Source: an uncultured Desulfobacterales bacterium (lineage in GTDB: Bacteria > Desulfobacterota > Desulfobacteria > Desulfobacterales > G020354645). From it: a stretch of DNA of 6,263 bases. The position numbers and the translations under genes are program-made. The DNA is taken from the NCBI GenBank assembly GCA_947259865.1, contig CAMYNZ010000225.1:1-6263 (forward strand), given 5' to 3'. Each line of letters begins with the position of its first letter. The stretch's first letter is position 1. The notes under the pieces are model-generated. The model worked only from the letters and a program-made list of their open reading frames with translations. It did no database searches and had not been told where the DNA came from. Positions 1-6,032 of the stretch are shown piece by piece.

Positions 1-110
1 ATAGCGATCAGTGCTTGATCGATTACATGTTCATGTCCGATGATGACCTTGGCCACTTCCTTTTTAGTCTGGTGCAACACTTTTTTTAAGATCTCGGTAT
101 TGTTGGTCAT
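1..110 (-). CDS. MoxR-family AAA+ ATPase, N-terminal fragment (runs off left edge)
   Basis: Only the first 36 codons are in the window. The reverse strand reads MTNNTEILKKVLHQTKKEVA and then KVIIGHEHVIDQALIAI. This is the helix and 'IGxExVIDxxLIAl' lead-in found just before the Walker A region of MoxR ATPases; the usual Gln after IG is His here. The Walker A, Walker B and sensor motifs lie outside the window, so catalytic competence cannot be judged. MoxR proteins are cytosolic AAA+ ATPases that remodel or activate partner complexes, usually with a vWA or DUF58 protein encoded next door. The start is supported by a strong Shine-Dalgarno (GGAAGGGA, 118-125) seven bases upstream of ATG, and by an ATGA overlap with the stop of the DUF4350 gene, which suggests translational coupling. 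The position directly after DUF4129-DUF4350 genes is typical of this conserved cluster. A different AAA+ subfamily is possible but unlikely. Confidence 0.85.
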   Translation of the reverse strand, partial: MTNNTEILKKVLHQTKKEVAKVIIGHEHVIDQALIA

Positions 111-1444
111 AGTTTTTTCCCTTCCGACAGAATTGAACAGATCTTTCGATAGCCGGCAACCGGATCGATCTCGTTTTTAGAAGACGATTCTTGCGGATCA
201 AGCAGCGATTCGATTTTTGGAATTTTTTCAAGTGCGATTTTATCGCCTCTGTTGACAGCTTTTTTCCATTCGGCCACACATACTTTCAAAATGTCTTTGA
301 TGGCTATATTGCGGCGCAGCAGGCTGATCAGCCCCTGGGTATAATCCCTTTCAATAGCATGGGATGCTGTATTCATATGAGGCGCAAGCCTGGGCGGGGG
401 AACAAAATGGGTCGAATTTTTCCAGACCACCAGGATAGCTAAAAATGCGATACCCACAAAGAACCAGTGCAGCCGGTAGGTGCGAATCAGTGCGGCGACG
501 CCCTTGGATTTCATGATCCCAAAGTGGTATTCATCAAATACAACTTGCGAATTGGGTCCGATCAGCCATGCCAGCAGCGCCGGGTTGCGGTCGACGCGCA
601 AGCCCTCGTTGCTAACAAAGAAAGTGTCGGCCGTAAAAACGATAGTTCCCCGGCCCATGGACCTTTCGATAATCACCGGCCGATCGTTTAACGTGTAAAT
701 CGCCTTCCAGGCTGGCTGCAGGTCATCGAAAAAAAGAAGGGTGTGCCAGCTTGCCGGAAGAAATCGCATATCACTATCTGATTCTCTAATACTAAAGGCT
801 CTGTTGGCTATAGCGGGATCTTGCGGCTGATAGCCGAAGCTCACCCCCCAGCGCTCCCGCAAAGAGGTGCTCTTGCAGGTGTCCTGGCGCTGTTTTTCGG
901 TTGGGGTCTTGCCGGATTTTTTTGAGAGGGGGGATTTGCTTTGGTCGCCATCCTGGCTTGCGGATCTCTTCGAATTTGGAGTCCTTTTTTTGATAGCGGT
1001 GGGGGGATTCTTCTGGCCCGGCTCTTTTGCGGGGGCTGCAGATCGTGACTTTGACCGCTCATTTTCATCAGGCGGATGTGCCACCGGCAAAAATGAGAGA
1101 ACCACTCGTCCGCCTTCGGTTGCTATTTTTTCAAAAGGCTTCAACCGGTCTTCCGCAACAAATTCCCAGCGATCGGCGTTGATTCCCAGATATAGAAAGG
1201 TGGTATCCCGGCTGGGGCCAAAAGTCGAGAGGGCCTCATAGTTGCGCCGGACCGACAGGGCGTGCAAACGTGCCAAACTTTCATATAGCGCCCGTGTTCC
1301 CAGCGGATCGGAACGCAGTGATGAATAGGGTGCGTAGACATCTCCTGTTTTGAAACGTAGCACGAGCAGATGGGCCACACCGTAGCAAAAGGTGATCAAT
1401 ACGGCAGCAAGTATGACCAAAAGTATAGATCTATTCTTCAGCAA
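107..1444 (-). CDS. DUF4350 domain membrane protein with a basic low-complexity insert
   Basis: This 445-residue protein is anchored at both ends of a large central domain, with hydrophobic segments at about 7-29 and 325-342. After the first one comes YAPYSSLRSDPLGTRALYESL (39-59), the signature of the DUF4350 N-terminal domain. A conserved-looking VFDEYHFGI (302-310) sits just before the second helix, and a cytosolic tail of about 100 residues follows. The central domain is probably extracytoplasmic, with both termini inside. Residues about 125-195 are an unusual Lys/Ser/Pro/Gln-rich stretch that interrupts the domain and looks disordered. The start is TTG: an in-frame TGA lies six bases upstream, and AAAAGGA (1454-1460) is nine bases upstream, so TTG is the best choice. 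It overlaps the DUF4129 gene by 14 bp and the moxR-like gene by 4 bp (ATGA). The family is of unknown function, and its role is inferred only from constant association with MoxR, DUF58 and DUF4129 genes. Confidence 0.88.
   Translation of the reverse strand: MLKNRSILLVILAAVLITFCYGVAHLLVLRFKTGDVYAPYSSLRSDPLGTRALYESLARLHALSVRRNYEALSTFGPSRDTTFLYLGINADRWEFVAEDRLKPFEKIATEGGRVVLSFLPVAHPPDENERSKSRSAAPAKEPGQKNPPTAIKKRTPNSKRSASQDGDQSKSPLSKKSGKTPTEKQRQDTCKSTSLRERWGVSFGYQPQDPAIANRAFSIRESDSDMRFLPASWHTLLFFDDLQPAWKAIYTLNDRPVIIERSMGRGTIVFTADTFFVSNEGLRVDRNPALLAWLIGPNSQVVFDEYHFGIMKSKGVAALIRTYRLHWFFVGIAFLAILVVWKNSTHFVPPPRLAPHMNTASHAIERDYTQGLISLLRRNIAIKDILKVCVAEWKKAVNRGDKIALEKIPKIESLLDPQESSSKNEIDPVAGYRKICSILSEGKKL
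860..1072 (-). other. Low-complexity basic insert within the DUF4350 protein
   Basis: Residues about 125-195 of the DUF4350 product are dominated by Lys, Ser, Pro, Arg, Gln and Thr, with almost no large hydrophobics between about 128 and 190. Ordered-looking sequence resumes at the Arg-Glu-Arg-Trp-Gly stretch near 196-200. The segment is predicted by eye to be disordered and strongly positively charged, and on the inferred topology it faces the periplasm. It lies inside the domain rather than at a linker end, so it is probably a surface loop expansion. Confidence 0.6.
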
Positions 1445-3128
1445 ACGTCATGATCCTTTTTTGGTTTTTGGTAAAAATATCGACTTCCTGTTGCGAGATT
1501 TTGTGCATACCAAACCACACCCTTTCAAGTAACGTCACAACTGTGGCAAAGGCGGCCAGAAGTTCAGGACTGTCATGCGCCCGGCGTTGAAGTTCATGTT
1601 CGTAATCCAAATTGGATTTGTAGGCTTCAATATTAATCAGATTATGTTCCCCTAAGTGTGCCAGGGCGGCCAGATAGAAAGCACGCATCGCCAGGCGCAC
1701 GGATCCCTGGGCCCATAGTTCCTTGGCCATGGCAAGCCACCGGTTTGCCGGAAGTTCATCGGCCTTGACCCCATCGTCGGTTAAATCGGGCACAACGCTG
1801 AGGGTCTCGCTCTCCACCGGAACCGGCTTGATCCGCCGCCGTTGCCAGATGCGCCAAAAAAGGTAAATTGATACCCCGGCTGCCAGGACAAGAAGCATGA
1901 TCAGCAAACCCCTGACAGAAATTTGCCAGTCCTTATCTGAAACGTTTTTGTCCGGATCACTCTTGGGCAAAAGATCCAACAGCCATTCAAAAAAATTGCC
2001 CACCCAACGCCATAGTGTCTTTAAGCCTTTGACCAGCATACGCCAGGCCCATTTTACGGCGGTCGCCACCGGCCCTAATTTTTGGGAGTCTTCATCGGCT
2101 ATCCGCTCGCGTGGCAGGCGCCAGGCAAACTCCCGTTGGCTTAACACTTGCTCGATCGAATGATCCAAGTCTTCCGCCGATATCAACCTGGCACCGGTTT
2201 CGACGGCATCTGCTACAACCGCTGGTTGCGCCGTAGCAAAAATCACGGATGGGGATAAAACCAGGATCAAAAACGCTACAGTGACCATGGTCTTGCCCTG
2301 TTGCACCAGCCGGTTTAATTGGTTTTTAATATCTGCCCCGGATTTTTGTGCCTCCCCATAATAGCACCGCAAAATGTAGGCCGTCTTTACCACCGGATCC
2401 ATGCACAAATAGGTTAATCCGATAACGGTAGCCACAAAGGTTGTGTTCAGGCTGTTTATGCCACTGATTGTAAATATGGACTCAAAACCAAATAATTTTT
2501 TAAGCAGGTATGGCAACATAAACAGGGTGATCGCCAGATTTAAGAATACGATGATACCAAAAACAAAAAATACGGCTAACAGTATGTGATTTTGATTGGG
2601 CCACATTTTGGCCTGTTGCCATGAGCGTTGATACAGCCCTGCTAAACCCTGGGAGTGTCCGTCTTCAAGCACGGTGACGTTTTGATAGAAAGCGTAGCAC
2701 CAGCCAAAGGGAAGCATCACCAATGCGGCCAGTGGCAGTAGCAAAAACCCCGAAGCATGTCCAAGGGTCTGGTTGGCAACCAGAGAGAACATTCGATACC
2801 ACGAAAATCTATACGCTGGCTGATTGCCGATTATGGCCCTCATCCGGATCGCAAAGATCGCCTGCCATGATTTCATCCAAACAAATAGAAGGGCCATGCC
2901 CAGAGATGCGATGGCGCTATAATCTGTCGCATAGGCATTACGGCTCATATCCCCCCAGAAATAAAGCAGACCGAGAATAAAGGGTAAACTGCCGGTGTAG
3001 TAATACGCAAACAGATAGACGGGGGCTCGTCTCAACAGATGAACGGCTTCTTCCAGAATCCGGATCGCGCTCCGGCGCTGCGGCCTTCTGGTACGTGTTA
3101 CGGATTTAGCCACCAATTGCTTTGCCAT
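1431..3128 (-). CDS. Polytopic membrane protein with C-terminal DUF4129 domain
   Basis: This 565-residue protein has a very basic N-terminus, then hydrophobic segments at about 37-58, 70-90, 123-146, 181-208, 228-247 and 280-300. A long hydrophilic, probably periplasmic, region (about 301-404) is followed by a last helix at 405-427 ending in Arg-Arg-Arg, which places the tail in the cytosol. The tail carries the DUF4129 domain (about 470-545), recognised from SVRLAMRAFYLAALAHLGEH and the following YKSNLDYEHELQRR segment. Before the last helix are EFAWRLPRE (333-341) and a Trp-rich amphipathic stretch (about 355-389). With seven candidate helices but both ends apparently inside, one segment (70-90 or 228-247) may not cross the membrane. 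The ATG at 3128 has AAGG six to seven bases upstream. The gene overlaps the preceding B-box gene by 31 bp and the DUF4350 gene by 14 bp. DUF4129 occurs on transglutaminase-like and MoxR-cluster proteins, and no biochemical function is established. No transglutaminase core is visible here. Confidence 0.87.
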   Translation of the reverse strand: MAKQLVAKSVTRTRRPQRRSAIRILEEAVHLLRRAPVYLFAYYYTGSLPFILGLLYFWGDMSRNAYATDYSAIASLGMALLFVWMKSWQAIFAIRMRAIIGNQPAYRFSWYRMFSLVANQTLGHASGFLLLPLAALVMLPFGWCYAFYQNVTVLEDGHSQGLAGLYQRSWQQAKMWPNQNHILLAVFFVFGIIVFLNLAITLFMLPYLLKKLFGFESIFTISGINSLNTTFVATVIGLTYLCMDPVVKTAYILRCYYGEAQKSGADIKNQLNRLVQQGKTMVTVAFLILVLSPSVIFATAQPAVVADAVETGARLISAEDLDHSIEQVLSQREFAWRLPRERIADEDSQKLGPVATAVKWAWRMLVKGLKTLWRWVGNFFEWLLDLLPKSDPDKNVSDKDWQISVRGLLIMLLVLAAGVSIYLFWRIWQRRRIKPVPVESETLSVVPDLTDDGVKADELPANRWLAMAKELWAQGSVRLAMRAFYLAALAHLGEHNLINIEAYKSNLDYEHELQRRAHDSPELLAAFATVVTLLERVWFGMHKISQQEVDIFTKNQKRIMTFAEE

Positions 3129-3430
3129 AATGTGCCTTCATGAAAGGATGTCGGAAGGGAAAGAAGCGCTTGCCCGAGATAATAGAAACACATCCATAAG
3201 ACGAATCCGCCCAATAAAATGTGAACAATTGGCATAAGCCCCCTGAAGCCTCGTGCCCGGGGAGATGCTGAAACCTCAAGCAAACGATTTAGACAGGCGG
3301 TACACAGAACCCGATCCTCATGTTCGGTAATACACTCCCTGCAGAAAAATCGGTTGCATATCGGGCAGCGGGCAACGGCTTCCCGGTGTTGATGATTCCG
3401 GCAGCGTTTGAAACGGAGTGGTTCTTGCAT
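3098..3430 (-). CDS. Small B-box-like zinc finger membrane protein
   Basis: This is a 110-residue protein. The N-terminal half carries a compact Cys/His module with candidate ligands C10, H13, C22, C25, C30, C33, H37, C43 and C46, in the spacing Cx2Hx8Cx2Cx4Cx2Cx9Cx2C. This resembles a B-box-type zinc finger. A single hydrophobic segment follows at about 66-88, and then a short tail (FHEGTLW at 96-102) that ends with Trp and Pro. The zinc module precedes the helix and is probably cytosolic. The ATG overlaps the stop of the upstream gene as TAATG, which favours re-initiation; a weak GGGAA lies about ten bases upstream. Its 3' end overlaps the DUF4129 gene by 31 bp. The same ligand spacing recurs in the protein encoded at 4529-5089, so the two modules are probably related. 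Bacterial B-box-like fingers on membrane proteins are thought to mediate protein contacts, but the partner here is unknown. Confidence 0.82.
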   Translation of the reverse strand: MQEPLRFKRCRNHQHREAVARCPICNRFFCRECITEHEDRVLCTACLNRLLEVSASPRARGFRGLMPIVHILLGGFVLWMCFYYLGQALLSLPTSFHEGTLWQSNWWLNP

Positions 3431-4488
3431 TATGGGTTCCCGACAGGTAGGGATGCACGCAACGATTGCGAGGGGTTGGCATCGGATCTTTTAAGTGTTT
3501 GACGATGTTTATCAACCAGTATCAGGCCGGGTACTCCCAGACAAAAAACACCGCACAGGGACAGAATATTGAGGCTTGACACAATCGGATTTTCAAAAAA
3601 CGACATGGCCGCAACAAGTTCAATGAGTTTCCACTGGTTTCCTAAAATATCCGGGTTCCTGAAGTATAGGACTACCGTAAAAATATAACCCAGCAGAAAA
3701 GAAACGCAAACAAAACCTAAGGCGGTCCATGTCAGGTTGCAAAGGACTTTAGACATATTGCTGTCACGTTGCTTTACCAGGGCGATAATGACGCAGATAC
3801 CGATCCCCATGCTGGTAAAGGTGCCGAGCAATGTGAGCGTCTTGATGTGAAAATTCGTGTTTAGCAGAATCACCAAACCGTCAACGAGTATCAAAGAATA
3901 TAATGAAAGATGCGCGATGCCGCTCTCGCTGCCTATGGGGTTGGCAGATGGCCTGGACGCTGAAGGTGAAAACGAGGTGCGGCCTGGTTTCCGCTCTTTC
4001 AAAATCTCTTGGTTAAGGACTTCAGGGGTTAATTGGCCCTGAATTGTCTCAATTAAGGGTTTTACGCGATCCATCACCTTTTTGGCGTTTCTTAACCGAT
4101 GCAGGGAAGGCAGTTTTTCATTCTGCACGGCCGTACGAAGATGCACAACGCAGGTAGGACCGAGAAGCCAATTAACGCTGAGAAATATTAGAAAACAGCC
4201 GGCCATAATGCCGCCAAATATTTCCAGCCCGTTATCCAGAGTAAAGGCCATCAATGAGAAAATCAGCAGAAACAGCCCTATAATCAAATTTTGGATCTTA
4301 CCGGTAACGGTTTTATGGACAATCAGCGAATGAATATCCGTAAAATAAAACCGTCTGTAATCTTCGATCCCAAATCTGGAATAAACCGAAAGCAGATGAT
4401 CTGGACCCTGCCAAAGGGTATGGTATCCGATAATGAAACTTTTCTTTTTACCGGGCAGGCGTTGGTATTTTTTTTTATTGCGGCTCAT
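3430..4488 (-). CDS. Six-helix membrane protein with possible split PH-like region
   Basis: I do not recognise a named family for this 352-residue protein. The start is a basic stretch, followed by a soluble-looking beta-rich segment (about 22-60, with WQGPDHLLSV and RRFYFTDIHSLIVHK). A tight pair of membrane segments follows (about 66-84 and 88-109). A second soluble segment (about 112-146, VVHLRTAVQNEKLPSLHRL then a Lys/Arg-rich helix) comes next. After a Ser/Pro-rich linker (about 165-188) come four more hydrophobic segments (about 195-211, 217-238, 252-275, 302-325). The segments flanking the hairpin look like the two halves of a PH-like domain, but this is inference without any profile score. 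The ATG at 4488 has no visible Shine-Dalgarno, and an in-frame TAA lies nine bases upstream, so the start cannot be much earlier. It follows the zinc-ribbon gene after 40 bp and meets the next gene as TAATG. Its position corresponds to where other genomes often place a different membrane protein of this cluster. Confidence 0.75.
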   Translation of the reverse strand: MSRNKKKYQRLPGKKKSFIIGYHTLWQGPDHLLSVYSRFGIEDYRRFYFTDIHSLIVHKTVTGKIQNLIIGLFLLIFSLMAFTLDNGLEIFGGIMAGCFLIFLSVNWLLGPTCVVHLRTAVQNEKLPSLHRLRNAKKVMDRVKPLIETIQGQLTPEVLNQEILKERKPGRTSFSPSASRPSANPIGSESGIAHLSLYSLILVDGLVILLNTNFHIKTLTLLGTFTSMGIGICVIIALVKQRDSNMSKVLCNLTWTALGFVCVSFLLGYIFTVVLYFRNPDILGNQWKLIELVAAMSFFENPIVSSLNILSLCGVFCLGVPGLILVDKHRQTLKRSDANPSQSLRASLPVGNP

Positions 4489-4508
4489 CAGAATTTAGAT
4501 CGCTGTAT

Positions 4509-4531
4509 TGACGATCAACAATGCATCGTCA
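4509..4531 (-). other. Intercistronic hairpin at stop of zinc-ribbon gene
   Basis: The seven-base arms TGACGAT and ATCGTCA (4509-4515 and 4525-4531) are perfectly complementary around a nine-base loop. On the transcribed strand the first arm starts with the TGA stop codon of the zinc-ribbon gene, and the hairpin ends 20 bases before the ATG of the next gene. No U-run follows, so it is not a classical intrinsic terminator. It could instead modulate re-initiation or RNA processing between the two genes. Confidence 0.45.
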
Positions 4532-5089
4532 TGAAATTAAATTACCGAAAAATAATGCCCAGCCGACAATTTGGCTGACTGCGAAAAACAGTGCCACTAT
4601 AAAGCGAATCTTGGTTCGGGGTATAATGCTGGTAGGCGCTTTCCAATACCGGATGCTCATAAATAGCGCCGCAGGTGCGGTTAACAGGGTCGGCCAGACG
4701 ACCAGCATCGGAATAACCGCTAAATACATTGCAATGGTGTCATAGCATGTCCGGCTGTTTTCAAGATTTTTGATTTTTCGTTTGGTCCGGCCTTTTTCAA
4801 GACACTGGGGACACAGGTGACGGTCATTGAACTCAACATCACACAGGGCACACAAAAATCGTCCGCAGGTTGAACAGGTGATAATGGCTTTCTTGCTTTC
4901 GTGATAGAAACAACTGGCCTCCTTGTCAGCCATAAGCCTATCGCCGGCACTGCCTGCGGGCAGCGGCCTGAATGCAGCCGGATAGACATCCGCCCTCACC
5001 ATTACGGCGCAAGCTGGACAGGGAGACAGTCTGTTTGTGTTTAACTCTGCTGTATTTAAAGCAGCAGAACATTTGGTACAGGTAACCAC
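4529..5089 (-). CDS. Zinc-ribbon and B-box-like membrane protein
   Basis: Starting at GTG 5089 gives 186 residues. The protein begins VVTCTKCSAAL and carries a zinc-ribbon with C4, C7, C24 and C27 (Cx2C-x16-Cx2C), followed by VYPAAFRPLP. A second module follows with candidate ligands C60, H63, C72, C75, C80, C83, H91, C93 and C96, in the same Cx2Hx8Cx2Cx4Cx2Cx9Cx2C spacing as the 110-residue protein at 3098-3430. A basic linker (about 99-108) leads to hydrophobic segments at about 117-146 (long and Pro-containing, perhaps a hairpin) and 161-184. The zinc modules therefore probably face the cytosol. A longer reading from TTG at 5110 would add seven residues and overlap the upstream stop, but it has no Shine-Dalgarno. 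GTG 5089 has GAGGAAAGGA nine bases upstream, which lies just after the stop of the RDD gene. Function is unknown; metal binding and protein contact are inferred. Confidence 0.83.
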   Translation of the reverse strand: MVTCTKCSAALNTAELNTNRLSPCPACAVMVRADVYPAAFRPLPAGSAGDRLMADKEASCFYHESKKAIITCSTCGRFLCALCDVEFNDRHLCPQCLEKGRTKRKIKNLENSRTCYDTIAMYLAVIPMLVVWPTLLTAPAALFMSIRYWKAPTSIIPRTKIRFIVALFFAVSQIVGWALFFGNLIS

Positions 5090-5098
5090 GTAAGTGCG

Positions 5099-5108
5099 TC
5101 CTTTCCTC
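5099..5108 (-). promoter_or_regulatory. Ribosome binding site fixing the GTG start at 5089
   Basis: GAGGAAAGGA on the minus strand lies nine bases ahead of GTG 5089, and its first bases sit inside the stop region of the RDD gene. The competing TTG at 5110 has only GTCACTC-type sequence upstream, with no purine-rich core. This makes the GTG the more credible start. Confidence 0.6.
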
Positions 5109-5865
5109 AAGAGTGACGAATCACACGCGTATCACATATCCTGTCATGCAGGGTTCGCCGCTGATCGTCAAAAGCAGCCATGATATAACCAATTAACAGA
5201 ATAAGACCGCTGAGTATCTCGGCAAAATATCGTCCAAAAGCCCTGGGGTAGCTGACCCTGTCATTATCGGCAGTAACGACTTTCAATTTGCAGGCCATCT
5301 TACCGGGGGTGGCGCCATATTTGCCCAGAAAAAAAGTTACGTAAGTCGCCGGTATGGCGTAATTAAGGATCTGCAGGAGCACCATAGTTAAAACAGAAGA
5401 TGAAGAGGACGGTGTGGTTATACTAAAATAACCTAACGGCATGGCGACAATAAAACTAACAATGCCGATGATAATCCAATCGATAAATTTGGCTCCCAAA
5501 CGGATCCAGAAACCCGCGTAATCCATGGTACCCGCAACAGCTAAACCTTCTTTTATTTTTTGGACAAAAAGGGGCTTGCAGTTCGCGCAGACCCAGGCGT
5601 CTCCGAAACGAATCATATCATCCTGGGAAAAAGAGTTGTCGCACTCGCTACACTGTGCCTGCCTGGATCGACCATCTCCGGGACTTATTGCCGCCGGTAG
5701 GTTGCGGTTTGCTTTGAGCAGTTGGCCTAATTCCTGCCACTCTTTCATACCGGTTCGCCAAACCCGTGTTTGGGTATCGATCTTTTTTGTATTCACCAGC
5801 GCTTGAAGTTCCTCTTTGCTGATGGGTCCTACCTGTTGATCCCCTAAGGCATAATACCAGTCCAT
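5107..5865 (-). CDS. GYF_2 / zinc-ribbon / RDD domain membrane protein
   Basis: The protein is 252 residues with three parts. Residues 2-50 form a GYF_2 (DUF4339) domain: WYYALGDQQVGPIS near the start, then RVWRTGMKEWQELGQLL. Residues 72-96 carry a zinc-ribbon-like Cx2C-x17-Cx2C (C72, C75, C93, C96), followed by KPLFVQKIKEG. Residues about 115-250 are an RDD domain, with FWIRLGAKFIDW (R122, D129) in the first helix, a second hydrophobic region at about 157-180, the YGATPGKM turn (183-190), a further helix at about 213-231, and the closing RRTLHDRICDTRVI with Asp at 241 and 245. GYF_2 domains are putative protein-interaction modules. RDD proteins are membrane proteins, some implicated in ion or solute transport, and the role here is unknown. 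The ATG at 5865 has AGGGGAG six bases upstream. This is the first gene of the cluster, and its stop precedes the next GTG by 17 bases. Confidence 0.92.
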   Translation of the reverse strand: MDWYYALGDQQVGPISKEELQALVNTKKIDTQTRVWRTGMKEWQELGQLLKANRNLPAAISPGDGRSRQAQCSECDNSFSQDDMIRFGDAWVCANCKPLFVQKIKEGLAVAGTMDYAGFWIRLGAKFIDWIIIGIVSFIVAMPLGYFSITTPSSSSSVLTMVLLQILNYAIPATYVTFFLGKYGATPGKMACKLKVVTADNDRVSYPRAFGRYFAEILSGLILLIGYIMAAFDDQRRTLHDRICDTRVIRHS

Positions 5866-5938
5866 AATCAGCTCCCCTAATTATCATAACCCGAACAATC
5901 CGGAATCAAAAATGACAACATCGTGCAAACGATTATTT

Positions 5939-5954
5939 TTGCCACAATTGGCAA
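5939..5954. promoter_or_regulatory. Operator-like inverted repeat
   Basis: TTGCCA-CAAT-TGGCAA is a perfect dyad with six-base arms and a four-base centre, located 74 bp upstream of the RDD start codon. The size and symmetry fit a binding site for a dimeric regulator, but no regulator is encoded nearby and no second copy was found. If the candidate promoter at 6033-6061 is real, this dyad is downstream of it in the transcribed leader. Confidence 0.3.
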
Positions 5955-5982
5955 GATACTGGATACTGGATACTGGATGCTG
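5955..5982. repeat. Heptamer tandem repeat, four copies
   Basis: Four consecutive copies of GATACTG are present; the first three are exact and the last is GATGCTG. On the minus strand the unit reads CAGTATC. The tract directly abuts the TTGCCA dyad at 5939-5954. A slippage-prone heptamer array between two genes can vary in copy number between strains. Confidence 0.85.
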
Positions 5983-6032
5983 GAAAAAGCACAAAAATAA
6001 TTATTAAGGAATTAATACGAAAATACCGGTAT

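Noticed and set aside
867..1241. Plus-strand open frame of 124 codons opposite the DUF4350 gene
   Set aside because: It lies wholly antisense to a gene with clear domain signatures, has no recognisable domain or ribosome binding site, and its openness is explained by the biased codons of the low-complexity insert.
1431..3128. Transglutaminase-like protease identity for the DUF4129 protein
   Set aside because: DUF4129 often accompanies transglutaminase-like cores, but I find no Cys-His-Asp core in the extracytoplasmic region, which is only about 100 residues long.
3318..3515. Alternative minus-strand open frame of 65 codons spanning the 3430 gene junction
   Set aside because: It overlaps two genes that have clear features (zinc ligands, membrane helices) and has none of its own.
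5880..5909. Promoter-like TTGATT with an 18-bp spacer and GATAAT just upstream of the RDD gene
   Set aside because: Transcription from it would begin around 5873, inside the AGGGGAG ribosome binding site (5872-5878), leaving a truncated site. A real promoter for this gene should lie further upstream.
5920..5940. Plus-strand terminator: ATCGT/ACGAT stem followed by TATTTTT
   Set aside because: The stem is only five base pairs and there is no plus-strand gene to terminate.
5993..6017. Minus-strand intrinsic terminator for the transporter gene: TATTAA/TTAATA stem and a T-rich tail
   Set aside because: The stem is made only of A and T and would be too weak; it also lies more than 100 bases beyond the stop codon.
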